From contig NZ_VOHA01000003.1 of the NCBI RefSeq assembly GCF_007859315.1, positions 620,001-684,000 of the forward strand: a stretch of 64,000 nt of DNA, given 5' to 3'. The notes under the pieces were generated by a model that saw only the letters and a list, made by a program, of their open reading frames with translations, was not told the DNA's origin and searched no databases. Source of the stretch: Reyranella sp. CPCC 100927 (GTDB taxonomy: Bacteria; Pseudomonadota; Alphaproteobacteria; Reyranellales; Reyranellaceae). Both the position numbers and the translations under genes were made by a program. The first letter of the stretch is position 1. Each line of letters opens with the position of its first letter. Positions 62,684 through 64,000 of this stretch are shown one piece after another.

Positions 62684-63517
62684 TCACTGCAGCGGCGAGA
62701 CCACGCGGCAGGGGGCGTTGTCGACGAACTGACCGGTCGGCGGCCCCGCGATCTCGGCGGCCACTTTCTCGCCGCCGCGCACGTTGCGCAGGATGACGGT
62801 GGTGTCGTTCACCTTGCGGTCGCCGTTGTTGAACGTGCAGGCAATGGTGACGTCGAACATGCGCGACGTGTTGTTGGCCAGCACCATCGACAGTTGCCAG
62901 CGATAGTCGGGGCCCGGCCGCAGTCCGGGCAGCTCCAGCGTGACGACGGGGATCTGGGTACCGGGTGCCGACCGCATCGGCACGGCGCCGACGCGCCGCC
63001 ACTGCGGCTCGACCGTGCTGGGGCCCTGGTTCTGTCCGGGCAGGACGACGCCCGGCGCGGCGCCGATGGTGGTGCCGCCGCCCGGCGCGCCGCCGCGGCC
63101 CTGCTGGCGCGGATCGAAAGCGCGGTCCTCCGGCGCCACCGGCTTGTCGTCCTGACCGACACGGGACGGGTCCGTAGGCGGCGGGGCAAGCGGTTGCGAA
63201 CCGACCGTGGGTGGTGGTGTCGTTGTCGGCGCGGCCGCCGGACGCTGCGGTGTCGGCGGCGGTGTCGGGGCGGCCTGGGGGGTGGGCGCCGGCTGCGGCG
63301 CGGCTGCGGCCGGCGGGGCCGCGGACGGAGCACCGCCCGACTCGACCTTGTCATAACAGGCCAGCCGGGCCTGCGTTTCGGTGATCTCGGCGCAGAGCTT
63401 CAGCCGGCGCGTCATGGTGTCGAGCATGTCGCTCGAACGGTCGAGCGACGGCTGCGGCTGCGCGGCTGCGGTCCCGGCGACCAGCGCAGCGACAGCGGAG
63501 AGGGTGGCGATACGCAT
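62684..63517 (-). CDS. Exported Pro/Ala-rich protein of unknown function
   Basis: A 277-residue protein with a signal peptide (MRIATLSAVAALVAGTAAAQ). A short helical segment with two Cys (KLCAEITETQARLACYDKV) is a pattern seen in many small proteobacterial exported proteins. Next comes a long low-complexity Pro/Ala/Thr linker (about residues 65-150) and a C-terminal beta domain (VVTLELPGLRPGPDYRWQL..., FDVTIACTFNNGDRKVNDTTVILRNVRGGEKV) with two more Cys. The role is unknown; a cell-envelope location is likely. Confidence 0.78.
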   Translation of the reverse strand: MRIATLSAVAALVAGTAAAQPQPSLDRSSDMLDTMTRRLKLCAEITETQARLACYDKVESGGAPSAAPPAAAAPQPAPTPQAAPTPPPTPQRPAAAPTTTPPPTVGSQPLAPPPTDPSRVGQDDKPVAPEDRAFDPRQQGRGGAPGGGTTIGAAPGVVLPGQNQGPSTVEPQWRRVGAVPMRSAPGTQIPVVTLELPGLRPGPDYRWQLSMVLANNTSRMFDVTIACTFNNGDRKVNDTTVILRNVRGGEKVAAEIAGPPTGQFVDNAPCRVVSPLQ

Positions 63518-63633
63518 GGAGCGGCCCCGATTGAGCATTTGGGAAGGACAATGCCAGCGACTTTGGCCCCGAAGATGGCAAAAATGTAGCGCCCCCTGCC
63601 ACAGTGCGCCACTGGGACAGCTGCCGGTCCCGG

Positions 63634-64000
63634 TTAGAGATGGCGGCGAAACAGGGCGAGCACGGTTTGAAAATGCTGCTCGGCCGCCGGTTTGTTGTAG
63701 GTCACGCTATCGGCGAACGCGTAGCCGTGGCCGGTGCCGGGCACAATGTCGACCGTGCTCTTGAACGGCGCCTGCGCCAGATGCGCCTTGAAGGCGGCAA
63801 CCTGATCGAGCGGTACGTGGGAGTCGAACTCGGCGAAGGCGAAGTAAAGCTCGGCCTCGATCTCGCCCAGCCGGCGCCACGGCGCCTGCGGTACGTCGGC
63901 CATCAGCCGGGTGCCGTAGAACGACGCACCGCAGGCGATGCGCCCGGGCCAGCTCGCCGCCGTGGTGACGATATAGGCACCGCTCATGCAGTAGCCCACG
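63634..64000 (-). CDS. Dienelactone hydrolase family protein (5' end outside window)
   Basis: The C-terminal ~122 residues of an alpha/beta hydrolase; the frame runs off the right edge. GYCMSGAY carries the nucleophile Cys of dienelactone hydrolases (G-x-C-x-G), then EFDSHVPLDQVAAF gives the Asp and PGTGHGYAF the His of the triad. The DLH family opens cyclic ester or lactone rings; this member's substrate is unknown. Confidence 0.87.
   Translation of the reverse strand, partial: VGYCMSGAYIVTTAASWPGRIACGASFYGTRLMADVPQAPWRRLGEIEAELYFAFAEFDSHVPLDQVAAFKAHLAQAPFKSTVDIVPGTGHGYAFADSVTYNKPAAEQHFQTVLALFRRHL

Overview
The window is GC-rich, densely coded chromosomal DNA from an alphaproteobacterium. 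The lineage markers are an aa3-type cytochrome oxidase subunit IV, an HdaA-type DnaA-like protein in the series DUF2066 / CDP-alcohol transferase / AI-2E permease / hdaA, a divergent purM-purN pair beside it, and yicC-gmk. A Rhodospirillales/Reyranella-like organism would fit, but that is inference. No rRNA, tRNA or CRISPR was seen.

Region 1 (1-11.1 kb): the end of an MFS transporter, then a divergent catabolic cluster. On the minus strand lie a creatininase-family amidohydrolase and the two permeases and two ATPases of a peptide/opine ABC importer. On the plus strand lie a MarR regulator, the cognate binding protein, an isoaspartyl peptidase/asparaginase, a ketopantoate-reductase-like enzyme and an SDR, mostly with 4-base overlaps. 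A perfect 16-bp palindrome sits in the shared promoter gap. The set reads as one regulon for taking up and breaking down an amide or peptide-like compound.

Region 2 (11.1-17.9 kb): small units. These are a secreted unknown, the divergent bdcR/bdcA pair with paired operators, a siderophore-interacting reductase behind a Fur-like box, an unrecognised HExxH protein, a nucleotidyltransferase-fold protein and a YheS-like ABC-F ATPase.

Region 3 (17.9-37.8 kb): two very large paralogous filamentous-haemagglutinin-type exoproteins (1473 and 1821 aa) with matching leaders, N- and C-termini. Around them are a winged-helix/TPR regulator, a nitrilase with a divergent GlxA-type regulator, a TTC38-like TPR protein, a Tat-exported LivK-type binding protein and a serine hydrolase. 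Fragments of two of these genes flank the first exoprotein, so the region has been shuffled by duplication. No TpsB pore gene is present.

Region 4 (38.0-48.8 kb), the most novel part: a type I secretion ATPase and membrane-fusion protein are followed by two modules. Each has an exported small protein (candidate immunity protein) and then a large protein made of Asp/Gly/Trp/Tyr-rich repeats with its own N-terminal domain; the first N-terminus looks like a permuted NlpC/P60 cysteine hydrolase. The last ~85 codons of the membrane-fusion gene are duplicated exactly at the start of module 2, preserving the ATGA junction. This suggests cassette-wise gain of effector/immunity modules behind one secretion system. 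The module genes are visibly more A/T-rich than their surroundings.

Region 5 (48.8-64 kb): a decayed TctC-type gene, a Kef-type antiporter, ndk, cytochrome oxidase subunit IV, hutD-purN-purM, and the housekeeping run DUF2066, M20 amidohydrolase, pgsA-like, AI-2E permease, hdaA, SDR, yicC, gmk, a Pro-rich exported protein and a truncated dienelactone hydrolase.

Throughout, intergenic gaps carry inverted-repeat elements. The commonest has ends reading TGTCATCCCGAGCGCAGCGA and occurs alone or as the tips of two larger nested composite elements.
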